Source: Pseudomonadota bacterium
GTDB lineage: Bacteria > Pseudomonadota > Alphaproteobacteria > Rhizobiales > Rhizobiaceae
Assembly: GCA_023435335.1 (NCBI GenBank)
Contig: JAEYRU010000017.1
Coordinates: 1-14,638, forward strand
Reading direction: 5' to 3'
Length of the DNA stretch: 14,638 nt
Shown: positions 6,607-14,638 of the stretch, one piece after another
Position numbering within the stretch: position 1 is the stretch's first letter
Layout: each line of letters opens with the position of its first letter
Notes under the pieces: model-generated
Databases searched by the model: none
Seen by the model: the letters and a program-made list of their open reading frames with translations, nothing else
Told to the model about the DNA's origin: nothing
Program-made: the position numbers and the translations under genes

Positions 6607-8127
6607 TCAGCCACCATGGAGATCCTGCGGCAGGAGCTCGTCCGGCATGTTCTGGAAGCATACCGGCCGCAGGAAGCGGCGGATCGACAACGTGCCGACG
6701 GAGGTGTGCCCGAAATTGGTCGACGCGGGATAGGGCCCGCCGTGAACCATGGCGTCGGCGACTTCGACGCCCGTCGGGAACCCGTTGGCGAGAACCCTGC
6801 CCGCCTTGCGCTCAAGTACAGGCATCAATGAACCGGCAAGCGCGGTGTCCCCGGCGTCGAGATGTAGCGTGCAAGTCAATTGACCGGCCAGGCTCAGTGC
6901 AACGCGACGCATCTCGTCTTCGTCCCTTGTCCTGACTATGAGGCCGAGCGGGCCGAAGACCTCCTCGCCGAGCACGTGATTGTCCAGCCAGGTTTCGCCG
7001 CTCGTCTCGAACAGGTAGGGCGTCGCGTTGCGCAGGTCGCAGGTCGAGGTCAGAATCTCGCGGACGCCCGCCGATGCCGCGACCCGGTCGCGGCCACTGC
7101 GGTAGGCTTGCGCAATGCCGTCCGTCAGCATCGTTTGCGCGCCGACGTCCGACAAGGCCGCCTTCGCCGCATCAACGAAACGATCCGCTCCAGGGCCGTC
7201 GATGAGCACGGCGATCCCGGGATTCGTGCAGAACTGTCCCGCACCCATGCTGAGTGAAGCTGCCCAGCCCTTGCCGATCGCGTCGCCGCGGGCAGACACC
7301 GCTTGCGGCAGCAGGAACATCGGGTTGACCGAGCCGAGTTCACCGAAGAACGGGATCGGCTCGGGCCGCCGCGCACACAGATCGAACAGCGCCCTGCCCC
7401 CGCCGAGCGAACCGGTGAAACCGACAGCCTTGATGTTGGGATGCTGGACCAGCGCGGCGCCGACGTCGCGGTTGCCGCCCTGGATCAGGGAGAAGACGCC
7501 GGGGTGGAGATCAAGCTTGCGGCGAGCTGCATGAATGGCTTCGGCCACGATCTCGCCCGTACCCGGATGCGCCGAGTGACCCTTGACCACGACAGGGCAA
7601 CCCGCGGCAAGCGCCGCCGCCGTATCGCCGCCGGCGGTCGAGAACGCGAGCGGGAAGTTGGATGCGCCGAACACCGCCACCGGACCGATGGGCCGCTGGA
7701 CCATCTTGAGGTCGGGCCGCGGCAGCGGCTGGCGCTCCGGAAGCGCCTCGTCGTGACGGCGATCCAGGTAGTCGCCCTTGAGAATGTGGGCGGCAAAAAG
7801 GCGGAGCTGACCCGTGGTGCGGCCGCGCTCGCCGTTGAGCCGCGCCTCCGGCAGGCCGGTTTCCTGCGTACCTATCCCGGTGATCGCCGACGCACGCGCC
7901 TCGATCTCGTCGGCAATCGCGTTCAGGAATGCAGCGCGGGTCTCGCGCGACGAATAACCGTAGCTCCAGAATGCCTCTTCGGCAGCGGTGCAGGCTCGAT
8001 CGACGAGTTCGGGGGTGCCCACCGCAAAGGCATGCGCCGGTCCACTCGCAGGCTCGGATCGAAAAATCTCCAGCCCTTCAACCCACTCGCCAGCGATCAA
8101 GTGCTTTCCATGCGGCGTGAACGTCAT
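6607..8127 (-). CDS. Aldehyde dehydrogenase, alpha-ketoglutarate semialdehyde dehydrogenase type
   Basis: This 506-aa aldehyde dehydrogenase has the family's key residues: N157 in FGASNFPLAFS, K182 in VVVKGHSAHPGT, E263 in PFFGELGSVNP and the catalytic C300 in GAGQFCTNPG. The motifs G-x-S-N-F-P-L-A-F-S, V-K-G-H-S-A-H and F-G-E-L-G-S-x-N-P point to the 2,5-dioxovalerate (alpha-ketoglutarate semialdehyde) dehydrogenase group. That enzyme makes 2-oxoglutarate with NAD(P)+ as the last step in breakdown of hydroxyproline, pentoses via the non-phosphorylating route, or glucarate. No other gene of those pathways is in the window, so the pathway is open. ATG at 8127 is supported by AGGAG (8138-8134) 6 nt upstream. 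It lies 156 bp downstream of the protease gene on the same strand, so it may have its own promoter. Confidence 0.9.
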   Translation of the reverse strand: MTFTPHGKHLIAGEWVEGLEIFRSEPASGPAHAFAVGTPELVDRACTAAEEAFWSYGYSSRETRAAFLNAIADEIEARASAITGIGTQETGLPEARLNGERGRTTGQLRLFAAHILKGDYLDRRHDEALPERQPLPRPDLKMVQRPIGPVAVFGASNFPLAFSTAGGDTAAALAAGCPVVVKGHSAHPGTGEIVAEAIHAARRKLDLHPGVFSLIQGGNRDVGAALVQHPNIKAVGFTGSLGGGRALFDLCARRPEPIPFFGELGSVNPMFLLPQAVSARGDAIGKGWAASLSMGAGQFCTNPGIAVLIDGPGADRFVDAAKAALSDVGAQTMLTDGIAQAYRSGRDRVAASAGVREILTSTCDLRNATPYLFETSGETWLDNHVLGEEVFGPLGLIVRTRDEDEMRRVALSLAGQLTCTLHLDAGDTALAGSLMPVLERKAGRVLANGFPTGVEVADAMVHGGPYPASTNFGHTSVGTLSIRRFLRPVCFQNMPDELLPQDLHGG

Positions 8128-8283
8128 GCTCGTCTCCTGTCATATCGCAACCGGGTTTGCGCCTGTCCGCTTCGCTGATGGTCTCGTAAGGGAGATGGAC
8201 CGGCATGACAACGGCTTCGCGCCGGCAACGATGCTTGCGAACCGCCACCGCATCGTGGCCGGGCGCAAGTTCAGACGCCTAGT

Positions 8284-11200
8284 TCACTCGCGGCAATCCT
8301 TCGTCGCGCCTATTTCGGCCGTGAGGGCGGCAACCGCGGCCTCGAGCTGCGGATCGCGTCCCTGCGCCGCCGCATTGGGATCGAACCTCGCTTCGATATC
8401 CGGCACGATCTCCAGGTTCTCGAATAAGGTCCCGTCGAGCTTGCGGAACGGCAGCACCGGGATTCCGTACACGAGTTCGGGAACCAGCTTCGAGCGGATG
8501 TAATCGACTGCCGTTCCGGTATTCAGGAGCGGCTCGCCGACCAGCGGTCCTATGCCCATGTCCCTGTAGCTTTGCGGGAATATCGACCCGTCGGAGTAGG
8601 CGAAGCTGTCGACGAGCACGGCACTGGGCTGGGTCCACCGGTCCAGCGGCTCCACCGCCCACACCCGGTCCTCGCGGCCGACGCGCGCATACGGCTCGCC
8701 CGTGAGGAACGTCATGAGCTGGCTGGTCAGATTGCCGCCGCCGTTGGAGCGCACGTCGACGAGCGCGGCCAGTGCAGTGTCGCGTTCCGACAGCAGCCGG
8801 CCGTAAACGGCGGCGAAGTTCGCGGTGTCCATTGCAGCCAGATGCTGATAGGCGATGCAGCCGTTGGAAAGCTCGGCCACGAGCGAACGGCGGTCGTCGA
8901 CCCAGCGCAGCCGGTTCAGCTCCCGCTCCTGCCGGAGATCGATCGTCCTGACCGGAACCTCCTCGACCCGATCGCGGGCGTTTCGCAACAGGCCCACCGC
9001 CACCGCGCGCCCGGCCATGCCATTGAGCGCGCGATCAAGTGCGCCCGTATTGGCGACCGGCTTTCCATTCACAGACACGATACGATCGCCTGGTTCGACG
9101 GCGAGCGCGATCCGGTCCATCGGGCCTCCCTTCAGGGTACCGGCTATCCGTACGCCCGGACCGGGATCGTCGTAGTCGACGAAAACCCCCAGCGAGGCGG
9201 TATCGGTTGCCAGAAGGGCATCATCGGGGACATGGGCATATGCCACGAAAAGATGGGAGGCGCTGAGTTCCCCGAACATCTCCTCGACCAGTTGCACCAG
9301 CTCGCGGTCACTGTCGATACTGCCCAGGAACGCCCTATAATTCGCGCCTATTCGGTCCCAGTCCCGACCCTCGATATCGGACCTGTAGTATCGGTGTTTC
9401 AGGTCCGCCCAGGCTTCATCGAACGCCGCATTGCGGCGCTCGGAAGGCTCGATGCTGTAGTCGATCCGGACCGGCACGAACTGCCGCGACTGCGGATCGT
9501 GGATGGCGATGCTGAGTATCCCGTCCGCCGTCTTGACGTCGAGGACGTCCATCGCCGACGAGAATGACAGGGCCTCGATACCCCCCGCATCCTCCAGTTC
9601 CGTGATCTCCCGGATCTCCCCGCTGTAAAGGTCGATCGCCACGACGACGAGGCTCATCGACATGTCTACGGCGGCCGCCAGGAAATGGCGTCCGTCGTCG
9701 AGGGGTGTGTAGTACACGATGTTGTTGCTGCCGGGCGTAAGCCGACCTTCGAGGGTGGCGTTACGGCCCTGCTGAAACGCATAGCTCACCGGCACAGCGT
9801 CGTCATTGCCGAGTTGCCCGCCACCGGGCGGAGCCCAGCCCTCGGCCGTCTCCAGGAACGCATTGCGCGCCTCGTCGGACATGAACACGCGGTAGAGATC
9901 CAGCGCAGAGGAGTTATGGTCGATCTGGCGGGGACCGAACATGGGCGTCACCATCACGACCTGGGTGCCGTCGGCGTTCCACTTGCCGCCGGACAGATGG
10001 GTGACGGCGGAACTGACTGTGCGGATCGGAGCGCTGCCGTCGGCCGGAACAACACCCGCCTTCGCGAATTCCGCACCCCCGACCAGACGCCAGTTGAGGA
10101 GCAACTGGTCCGAAGCCGGGGACCATGAGAACCAGAGATCGCCATCCTGATAGCTGGTGTTGTGATCCTGCGGCCGGAACAGCTTCACGACGCGACCCGT
10201 CGAGAATTCGAGCACCTCGACTTCGCGCCGGTCGGCTACATAGGCGAGTCGCGTGCCGTCGGGAGAAATCTGGGGCTGGAAGAAATTGCGGCCAGTCTGG
10301 ACCACCAGCGGCAGTTCCTCGAAGCTGGGGATCAGCGAAGCCCCATCCCACGCCCGCTCAAGGTCGACGCCGTAGACACCCCAGTCCCGGTTTCGCAGAG
10401 CGGCATAGACCAACTTGCTGCCGTCCGGGGAGAAGGCAACGTGCTGCTCCGGACCTCCGCTGTCGGTGACCCGATAGTACGCCCCGGCGCGATCGATCAG
10501 GAAAACGTCCGCGTCGAGCACCACGGCCATCAGCCTTCCGTCGGGCGAGGAGACGAACTCGGACGTGGCGAAGGAAAGCTTGCGCTGCGACTGTTCCATC
10601 CGCTGCTCGGGAATGATCACGGAGAGCCGCCGCGGTTCATCGTCGCCGGCTGCCATGTGATAGAGGGCGCCATTGTGTACGTAGGCGATGTCTCCTCCCG
10701 CCGAGACGCTCAGGTGCCGTACCGGGTAGTCCTCGTGGCGGGTGACCTGCCGGCTCGCGCCGGTGGCCAGATCGCGGGTCCAGACGTTCAGGCGGCCGGA
10801 AGCCTCTCCCAGATAGTACACGCTGCGCCCGCCCGGACCCCAGGCGGGCTCCAGTTCATCCGTCGCCGAGTCTGTAAGGCGGGCATATTGGCCCGTTTCA
10901 CGGTCGAAAACCCAGATCTGGCGCGCATTCGAAGCCACGCGATGCTGACGCGCGCCGGGGTCGACCGAGGGATTGTAGGTGTAGAGAAGCTTCGTCCCGT
11001 CGGCGCTCCACACCGCTTCCTCGGCCGCATTCGGCAGCACCAGTTGCTGGCGCCCGTCCGCCGTGTGGACCGCATAAAGCTGCGGCAGGCCTGACAGGGG
11101 CGCCTGCAGGCTGGCCATCGCGTCGCCCAGACCGCGCTTGGTGAAGAGTACGCTCGCGCCATCCGGCGAGAAACTCGTCGGCACCTCGTCGGTCGACGAC

Positions 11201-11532
11201 CATGTCAGGCGCTTCACCGAGCCGCCTTTGAAGTCGGTCACGTAGACGTCGTCATCGCCATTGGCGTCGGAAGCGAATGCCAGTTCCTTCGAGTCCGGGC
11301 GCCAGACCGCGCCATAGCTGTGGGTGCCCTGGGAAGTCACGGGCGTGGCGAGGCCGCCTTCGTCGGCGTCCACCACGTAGATCTGCCCGCGATAGGTGAA
11401 TGCTACGGTCTCGCCGTTCGGCGAAATCGCGGCGTGGCGTATCCATATCGGGTCGCCCTCGGCGAGCGCGGCCGCGCTTGACAGGGAGAGCAGAATTCCC
11501 ACCGTCGCCGCAATCGGTTGCAAGTATCGCAT
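8284..11532 (-). CDS. Tricorn-type S41 family protease, predicted exported
   Basis: The 1082-aa product follows the tricorn plan. A signal peptide occupies residues 1-24 (MRYLQPIAATVGILLSLSSA, ending ALA). Next come two beta-propeller regions, about 28-330 and 350-650, built of PD40-type repeats (S-P-D-G/x-x-x-x-A/V-F/Y). A PDZ domain lies near 780-870 (GDRIVSVNGKPV), then the S41 core. Catalytic residues by alignment with Thermoplasma tricorn: S759-H760 (SASHLFV), nucleophile S980 (AYSDGSIFP), E1038 (LFENLEIVPDIE); DVRSNGGGN forms the oxyanion region. Archaeal tricorn is cytosolic and trims peptides from the proteasome; a signal peptide here implies a periplasmic peptidase. ATG at 11532 is chosen because the signal peptide begins there and a G-rich site precedes it; an upstream ATG at 11661 would bury it. 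Confidence 0.9.
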   Translation of the reverse strand: MRYLQPIAATVGILLSLSSAAALAEGDPIWIRHAAISPNGETVAFTYRGQIYVVDADEGGLATPVTSQGTHSYGAVWRPDSKELAFASDANGDDDVYVTDFKGGSVKRLTWSSTDEVPTSFSPDGASVLFTKRGLGDAMASLQAPLSGLPQLYAVHTADGRQQLVLPNAAEEAVWSADGTKLLYTYNPSVDPGARQHRVASNARQIWVFDRETGQYARLTDSATDELEPAWGPGGRSVYYLGEASGRLNVWTRDLATGASRQVTRHEDYPVRHLSVSAGGDIAYVHNGALYHMAAGDDEPRRLSVIIPEQRMEQSQRKLSFATSEFVSSPDGRLMAVVLDADVFLIDRAGAYYRVTDSGGPEQHVAFSPDGSKLVYAALRNRDWGVYGVDLERAWDGASLIPSFEELPLVVQTGRNFFQPQISPDGTRLAYVADRREVEVLEFSTGRVVKLFRPQDHNTSYQDGDLWFSWSPASDQLLLNWRLVGGAEFAKAGVVPADGSAPIRTVSSAVTHLSGGKWNADGTQVVMVTPMFGPRQIDHNSSALDLYRVFMSDEARNAFLETAEGWAPPGGGQLGNDDAVPVSYAFQQGRNATLEGRLTPGSNNIVYYTPLDDGRHFLAAAVDMSMSLVVVAIDLYSGEIREITELEDAGGIEALSFSSAMDVLDVKTADGILSIAIHDPQSRQFVPVRIDYSIEPSERRNAAFDEAWADLKHRYYRSDIEGRDWDRIGANYRAFLGSIDSDRELVQLVEEMFGELSASHLFVAYAHVPDDALLATDTASLGVFVDYDDPGPGVRIAGTLKGGPMDRIALAVEPGDRIVSVNGKPVANTGALDRALNGMAGRAVAVGLLRNARDRVEEVPVRTIDLRQERELNRLRWVDDRRSLVAELSNGCIAYQHLAAMDTANFAAVYGRLLSERDTALAALVDVRSNGGGNLTSQLMTFLTGEPYARVGREDRVWAVEPLDRWTQPSAVLVDSFAYSDGSIFPQSYRDMGIGPLVGEPLLNTGTAVDYIRSKLVPELVYGIPVLPFRKLDGTLFENLEIVPDIEARFDPNAAAQGRDPQLEAAVAALTAEIGATKDCRE

Positions 11533-11713
11533 TTCACCCCCCGTTTCCTTCGTCACCGCGGACGTCGGTTGCCTCCACAGTCGATCCGGCTGCCAGTCCA
11601 GCCGGCTCGAACCTAGGTAGGGGGCGTAAACGCGATATGAACGATAGCGGACTTCGCCCACAGGGTTCGGTGGTCACGGTTGCGAAAATCGCGAACTCGC
11701 CGATAGTTGGCGC
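11533..11713. other. Divergent intergenic region between protease and ligD
   Basis: These 181 bp separate two genes transcribed away from each other and should hold promoters for both. I find no consensus -35/-10 pair, no strong inverted repeat and no clear ribosome-binding site before the ligD ATG. An AT-richer patch with GCGA-aaa-TCGC lies just upstream of ligD (about 11681-11691), but its arms are only 4 bp. Confidence 0.5.
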
Positions 11714-14161
11714 ATGCCCGGCCCCAAGCTTTCCGAATACCGCAAGAAGCGCGACTTCTCCCGCACCAGCGAGCCGCCCGGCGCCGCGGCCCCGGCCGGC
11801 GCAAGCCGCTTCGTCGTGCACAAGCATTCCGCCACTGCGGACCATTACGACCTGCGGCTCGAGATCGACGGCGTGCTCAAGAGCTGGGCGGTGCCGAAAG
11901 GTCCGTCGCTCAACCCCGGGGACAAGCGCCTGGCGGTGGAGACCGAGGACCATCCGCTCGAGTACATCGACTTCGAAGGTGTCATCCCCGAAGGCGAATA
12001 CGGCGGCGGGCCGATGATCGTGTGGGACACCGGCGTGTGGGCGCCGATGGACGACGTCGACAAGTCGCTGGCGTCCGGCTCGTTCAAGTTCCGGCTCGCG
12101 GGCCAGAAGCTGAACGGCGGCTGGATGCTGGCGCGCCTGAAGCCCAAGCCAGGCGAGGGAAAGCGCAACTGGCTGCTCTTCAAGGAACGCGACCTGGCGG
12201 CGGACACGAAGCTCGATATACTCGAGGCACGCCCCGAAAGCGTGAAGTCCGGTCGGCGGATCGAGGAACTCGTCGCGCCGACGAGTTCGACATCGCCTTC
12301 CGCGCGGCCGCAACCGGCGAGACTGAAGGGGGCGGCGAAGGGCTCATTGTCCTCCAGCTTCCCGCCGCAACTCGCAACGCGCGCGGAACGGCCGCCGCAG
12401 GGGCCGGACTGGCTGCACGAGATCAAGCTCGACGGCTACCGCACACAGGCCTTCATCGAGGACGGCGACGTGCGGCTGATCACCCGCAGCGGGCTCGACT
12501 GGACGAAACGATACGGGAGCCTTGCCGAGGCTTTCCGCGCGCTGCCCTGTCGCCAGGCGATAATCGATGGCGAAGTGGTGGTGCTCGACGACAAGGGCAT
12601 CAGCCGGTTCGCGGCGCTGCAGGACGCGCTGTCGGCAAAGGCATCGGAAAAGCTCCTCTTCTTCGCCTTCGATCTCATCCATCTCGACGGCTGGAACCTC
12701 GCGGGGGTGCCACTGCTGAAGCGCAAGGAAACACTTTCGCGCCTGCTTTCCGGCGCGGAGGCGCATCGGCCGGCCATCCATTTCTGCGATCACATCGTGG
12801 GCGAGGGACGTGCATTCTTCGAGCGAGCGGCCGAACTGGGCCTCGAAGGCATCGTGTCCAAGCGCGTATCGGCTCCCTACCAGTCGGGCCGCACCGATTC
12901 CTGGCTGAAGATCAAGGCGCCGCATGCCGGGGATTTCGTGATCGCCGGATACACGGTCTCCGAGGCTGCTGGCGGGCTTGGCGCACTCGCTCTCGGCGAG
13001 TGGGAGGATGGCGAGCTGCGCTACCGCGGCAAGGTCGGTACCGGGTTCGATGCCGCGACGCTGAGGAGCCTGCTCAAGAGGCTGGAGCCGCTTCGCGCCG
13101 GCGCCGCGCCGGTCGACGGCGCTCCGAAAGACGTGCTGCCCGTGCGGCCCGTCCTTTCCGCTCAGGTCTACTATTCCAACCGGACGACCGACAACGTGCT
13201 GCGGCATGCGGTGTTCAAGCGGCTGCGCGAGGCGGAACTGACACCCGCCGCGAGCGCGCCGCGCAGGCGGCTGATAACCGACGCGGACCTTGCCTCCATC
13301 TGGGTGACCAATCCGACGCGCAGAATGTTCGGGAGATCGGGCCCGACCAAGCTGGACATTGCGGTCTACTACGCCAGCGTCGGCGACTTCATGCTGCCGC
13401 ATATCATAGGCCGTCCGGTCTCGCTGGTCCGGTGTCCGACTGCACGGCCGCAAGACTGCTTTTTCCAGCGGCATGCTTTCAAGGGCATGCCGCCCTCGGT
13501 CGAGACCTTCGATACGACCAATTCCGAGGGCGAGACGAAGTCCTACATTTCGGTGGAGGACGCGAAGGGCTACCTCGCCCTGGCGCAGTTCGGCGTCGTG
13601 GAGTTCCATACCTGGGGCTCGACGCGCAGGAAACCGGACAAGCCCGACCGCGTCGTATTCGACCTCGACCCCGGCGAAGGAATCGGCTGGCGCGAGATCG
13701 TGGAGGCGGCCGTGCATGTTCGCGGCGAACTGCAGTCCCTCGGCCTTGTGCCCTACGTCAAGACGTCAGGCGGCAAGGGCGTTCATGTGGTGGTGCCGAT
13801 CGTACCCGGGCTCGGCTGGAAGCAGATACATCCCCGCACGGCCGCGATCGCAGCGAAGATCGAGGCTACCGCCCCGAAGACCTTCACCACGGTCATGGGC
13901 AAGGAGAACCGCAAGCGGCGGATTTTCATCGACTTTCACCGCAATGCGCGCAGCGCCACTTCCGTGGCGCCCTATTCGCTGCGGGCGCGGGCGCACCTGC
14001 CCGCCTCTACACCACTAAGCTGGCCGGATCTGGAGACAATCGACGCTCCGGAAGATTTGAACTATTCTTCTCTACCGGGACTTTTAACCAGTTCAGGCGA
14101 TCCTTGGGCCGATATCGACGAGTCCGCCCGAGAACTGCCGGAGCTTTCGGCAGTGAAGTAA
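11714..14161 (+). CDS. ligD: ATP-dependent DNA ligase LigD (phosphoesterase-ligase-polymerase)
   Basis: LigD is the multifunctional end-processing and sealing enzyme of bacterial non-homologous end joining, working with Ku. The 815-aa protein has the Pseudomonas domain order. The 3'-phosphoesterase (about 1-190) keeps H38, H44, D46, R48, H80 and Y84 (KHSATADHYDLRL; EDHPLEY). A Pro/Ser/Ala-rich linker spans about 195-230. The ligase (about 232-520) has the nucleotidyl-lysine motif KLDGYR at K238, DGEVVVLD, GIVSKR and WLKIK. The primase-like polymerase (about 540-800) has the metal-binding pair D650/D652 (FDLDPGEG) and TSGGKGVHVVVP. Length is close to P. aeruginosa LigD (840). ATG at 11714 gives the usual LSEYRKKRDFSRTSEP start, although the ribosome-binding site is weak. 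A Ku gene follows after 22 bp. Confidence 0.96.
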   Translation: MPGPKLSEYRKKRDFSRTSEPPGAAAPAGASRFVVHKHSATADHYDLRLEIDGVLKSWAVPKGPSLNPGDKRLAVETEDHPLEYIDFEGVIPEGEYGGGPMIVWDTGVWAPMDDVDKSLASGSFKFRLAGQKLNGGWMLARLKPKPGEGKRNWLLFKERDLAADTKLDILEARPESVKSGRRIEELVAPTSSTSPSARPQPARLKGAAKGSLSSSFPPQLATRAERPPQGPDWLHEIKLDGYRTQAFIEDGDVRLITRSGLDWTKRYGSLAEAFRALPCRQAIIDGEVVVLDDKGISRFAALQDALSAKASEKLLFFAFDLIHLDGWNLAGVPLLKRKETLSRLLSGAEAHRPAIHFCDHIVGEGRAFFERAAELGLEGIVSKRVSAPYQSGRTDSWLKIKAPHAGDFVIAGYTVSEAAGGLGALALGEWEDGELRYRGKVGTGFDAATLRSLLKRLEPLRAGAAPVDGAPKDVLPVRPVLSAQVYYSNRTTDNVLRHAVFKRLREAELTPAASAPRRRLITDADLASIWVTNPTRRMFGRSGPTKLDIAVYYASVGDFMLPHIIGRPVSLVRCPTARPQDCFFQRHAFKGMPPSVETFDTTNSEGETKSYISVEDAKGYLALAQFGVVEFHTWGSTRRKPDKPDRVVFDLDPGEGIGWREIVEAAVHVRGELQSLGLVPYVKTSGGKGVHVVVPIVPGLGWKQIHPRTAAIAAKIEATAPKTFTTVMGKENRKRRIFIDFHRNARSATSVAPYSLRARAHLPASTPLSWPDLETIDAPEDLNYSSLPGLLTSSGDPWADIDESARELPELSAVK

Positions 14162-14183
14162 CAGTTTCGCGTAGGAGAGAACG

Positions 14184-14638
14184 ATGGCGCCCAGAGCCAG
14201 TTGGAAGGGGTATTTGCGGCTGAGCCTTGTCAGCTGCCCGGTCAAGCTTTTTCCGGCAACCACCTCGAAGGACCGCATCACGTTCAATCAGCTTCACAAG
14301 GAAACGCACAACCGGATCAACATGAAGCCGGTCGATCCCGAACTGGGCCTCGTGGAGCGGTCCGACCTGGTCCGCGGATACGAATATGACGACAAGCAAT
14401 ACGTCATCATCGAGGATTCCGACCTCGAAAGCGTGAAGATCGAATCCAATCACACGATCAACATCGAAGCCTTCGTCGACGAAGGCTCGGTCGACGTTAT
14501 CTACCAGGATGCTCCTTACTACCTGGCGCCGGATGGGGCGATGGCCGAGGAAACGTTCGTGGTTCTGCGCGAAGCCATGCGCAAGTCCGGCAAGCTGGCA
14601 ATCGGCCGGCTGGTGCTGTCGAGCCGCGAACGCGTCAT
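14184..14638 (+). CDS. ku: Non-homologous end joining protein Ku (3' end outside window)
   Basis: From the ATG at 14184 the frame stays open to the window end (151 codons). The product begins MAPRASWKGYLRLSLVSCPV followed by KLFPAT, the conserved opening of prokaryotic Ku, and continues with VRGYEYDDKQYVIIEDSDLE and VDVIYQDAPYYLAPDG, typical of the Ku70/80 beta-barrel DNA-binding core. Ku forms a homodimer that threads onto double-strand break ends and recruits LigD. Bacterial Ku is usually about 260-300 aa, so roughly half is present. AGGAGAG (14173-14179) lies 4 nt before the start, and the gene is 22 bp after ligD on the same strand, so they form an operon. Nothing visible suggests damage. 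Confidence 0.95.
   Translation, partial: MAPRASWKGYLRLSLVSCPVKLFPATTSKDRITFNQLHKETHNRINMKPVDPELGLVERSDLVRGYEYDDKQYVIIEDSDLESVKIESNHTINIEAFVDEGSVDVIYQDAPYYLAPDGAMAEETFVVLREAMRKSGKLAIGRLVLSSRERV

Noticed and set aside
12344..13717. 457-aa minus-strand open frame over ligD
   Set aside because: Antisense shadow of ligD with no motif or ribosome-binding support.
11707..14223. 838-aa plus-strand open frame in a second frame over ligD
   Set aside because: The 815-aa frame carries all LigD motifs; the other is Arg/Gly/Ala-rich with no domains and only reflects high GC at third positions.

Overview
The window looks like a GC-rich alphaproteobacterial chromosome, most likely Hyphomicrobiales (Rhizobiales; Phyllobacteriaceae- or Brucella-like). 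This rests on the gene order murA - DUF2948 - hisD - UPF0262 - small phosphatase - infA - maf - yacG, on protein families largely confined to Alphaproteobacteria (DUF2948, UPF0262), and on the protein sequences. Genus-level assignment is not possible by eye.

Left edge (1-524): the N-terminal part of a tyrosine-type site-specific integrase lies on the minus strand and runs off the left edge. It starts 91 bp downstream of the 3' end of an intact tRNA-Thr(GGT) gene, also on the minus strand. This is the usual layout of a genomic island or prophage inserted at a tRNA 3' end. The stretch before the integrase start is clearly more AT-rich than the rest. A good candidate integrase promoter has an inverted repeat inside its spacer. 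The mobile element itself should continue left, outside the window.

Housekeeping block (677-6541, plus strand): a 60-aa basic protein, murA (peptidoglycan precursor synthesis), a DUF2948 protein, hisD (last step of histidine synthesis), a UPF0262 protein, a low-molecular-weight phosphatase-like protein with an altered P-loop, infA (IF-1), maf (house-cleaning nucleotide pyrophosphatase), yacG (zinc-binding gyrase inhibitor) and tRNA-Phe(GAA). From DUF2948 to yacG the genes lie 6 to about 90 bp apart, so most are probably cotranscribed. infA may have its own promoter and tRNA-Phe very likely has one.

Minus-strand pair (6607-11532): a large tricorn-type S41 protease (1082 aa) with a signal peptide, followed 156 bp downstream by an aldehyde dehydrogenase of the alpha-ketoglutarate semialdehyde dehydrogenase family. 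Both keep their catalytic residues. They look like accessory metabolic genes placed between the housekeeping block and the repair genes.

Right edge (11714-14638, plus strand): ligD (phosphoesterase-ligase-polymerase order) and, 22 bp downstream, the start of a Ku gene cut by the window end. Together they form the bacterial non-homologous end-joining pair. The 181-bp gap at 11533-11713 separates the divergent protease and ligD genes.

No stretch over 300 bp lacks a gene, and I saw no CRISPR array or insertion sequence. The most notable items are the island boundary at tRNA-Thr, the little-studied conserved proteins inside the essential-gene cluster, and the exported tricorn-like protease. I did not find convincing evidence of a wholly new system.
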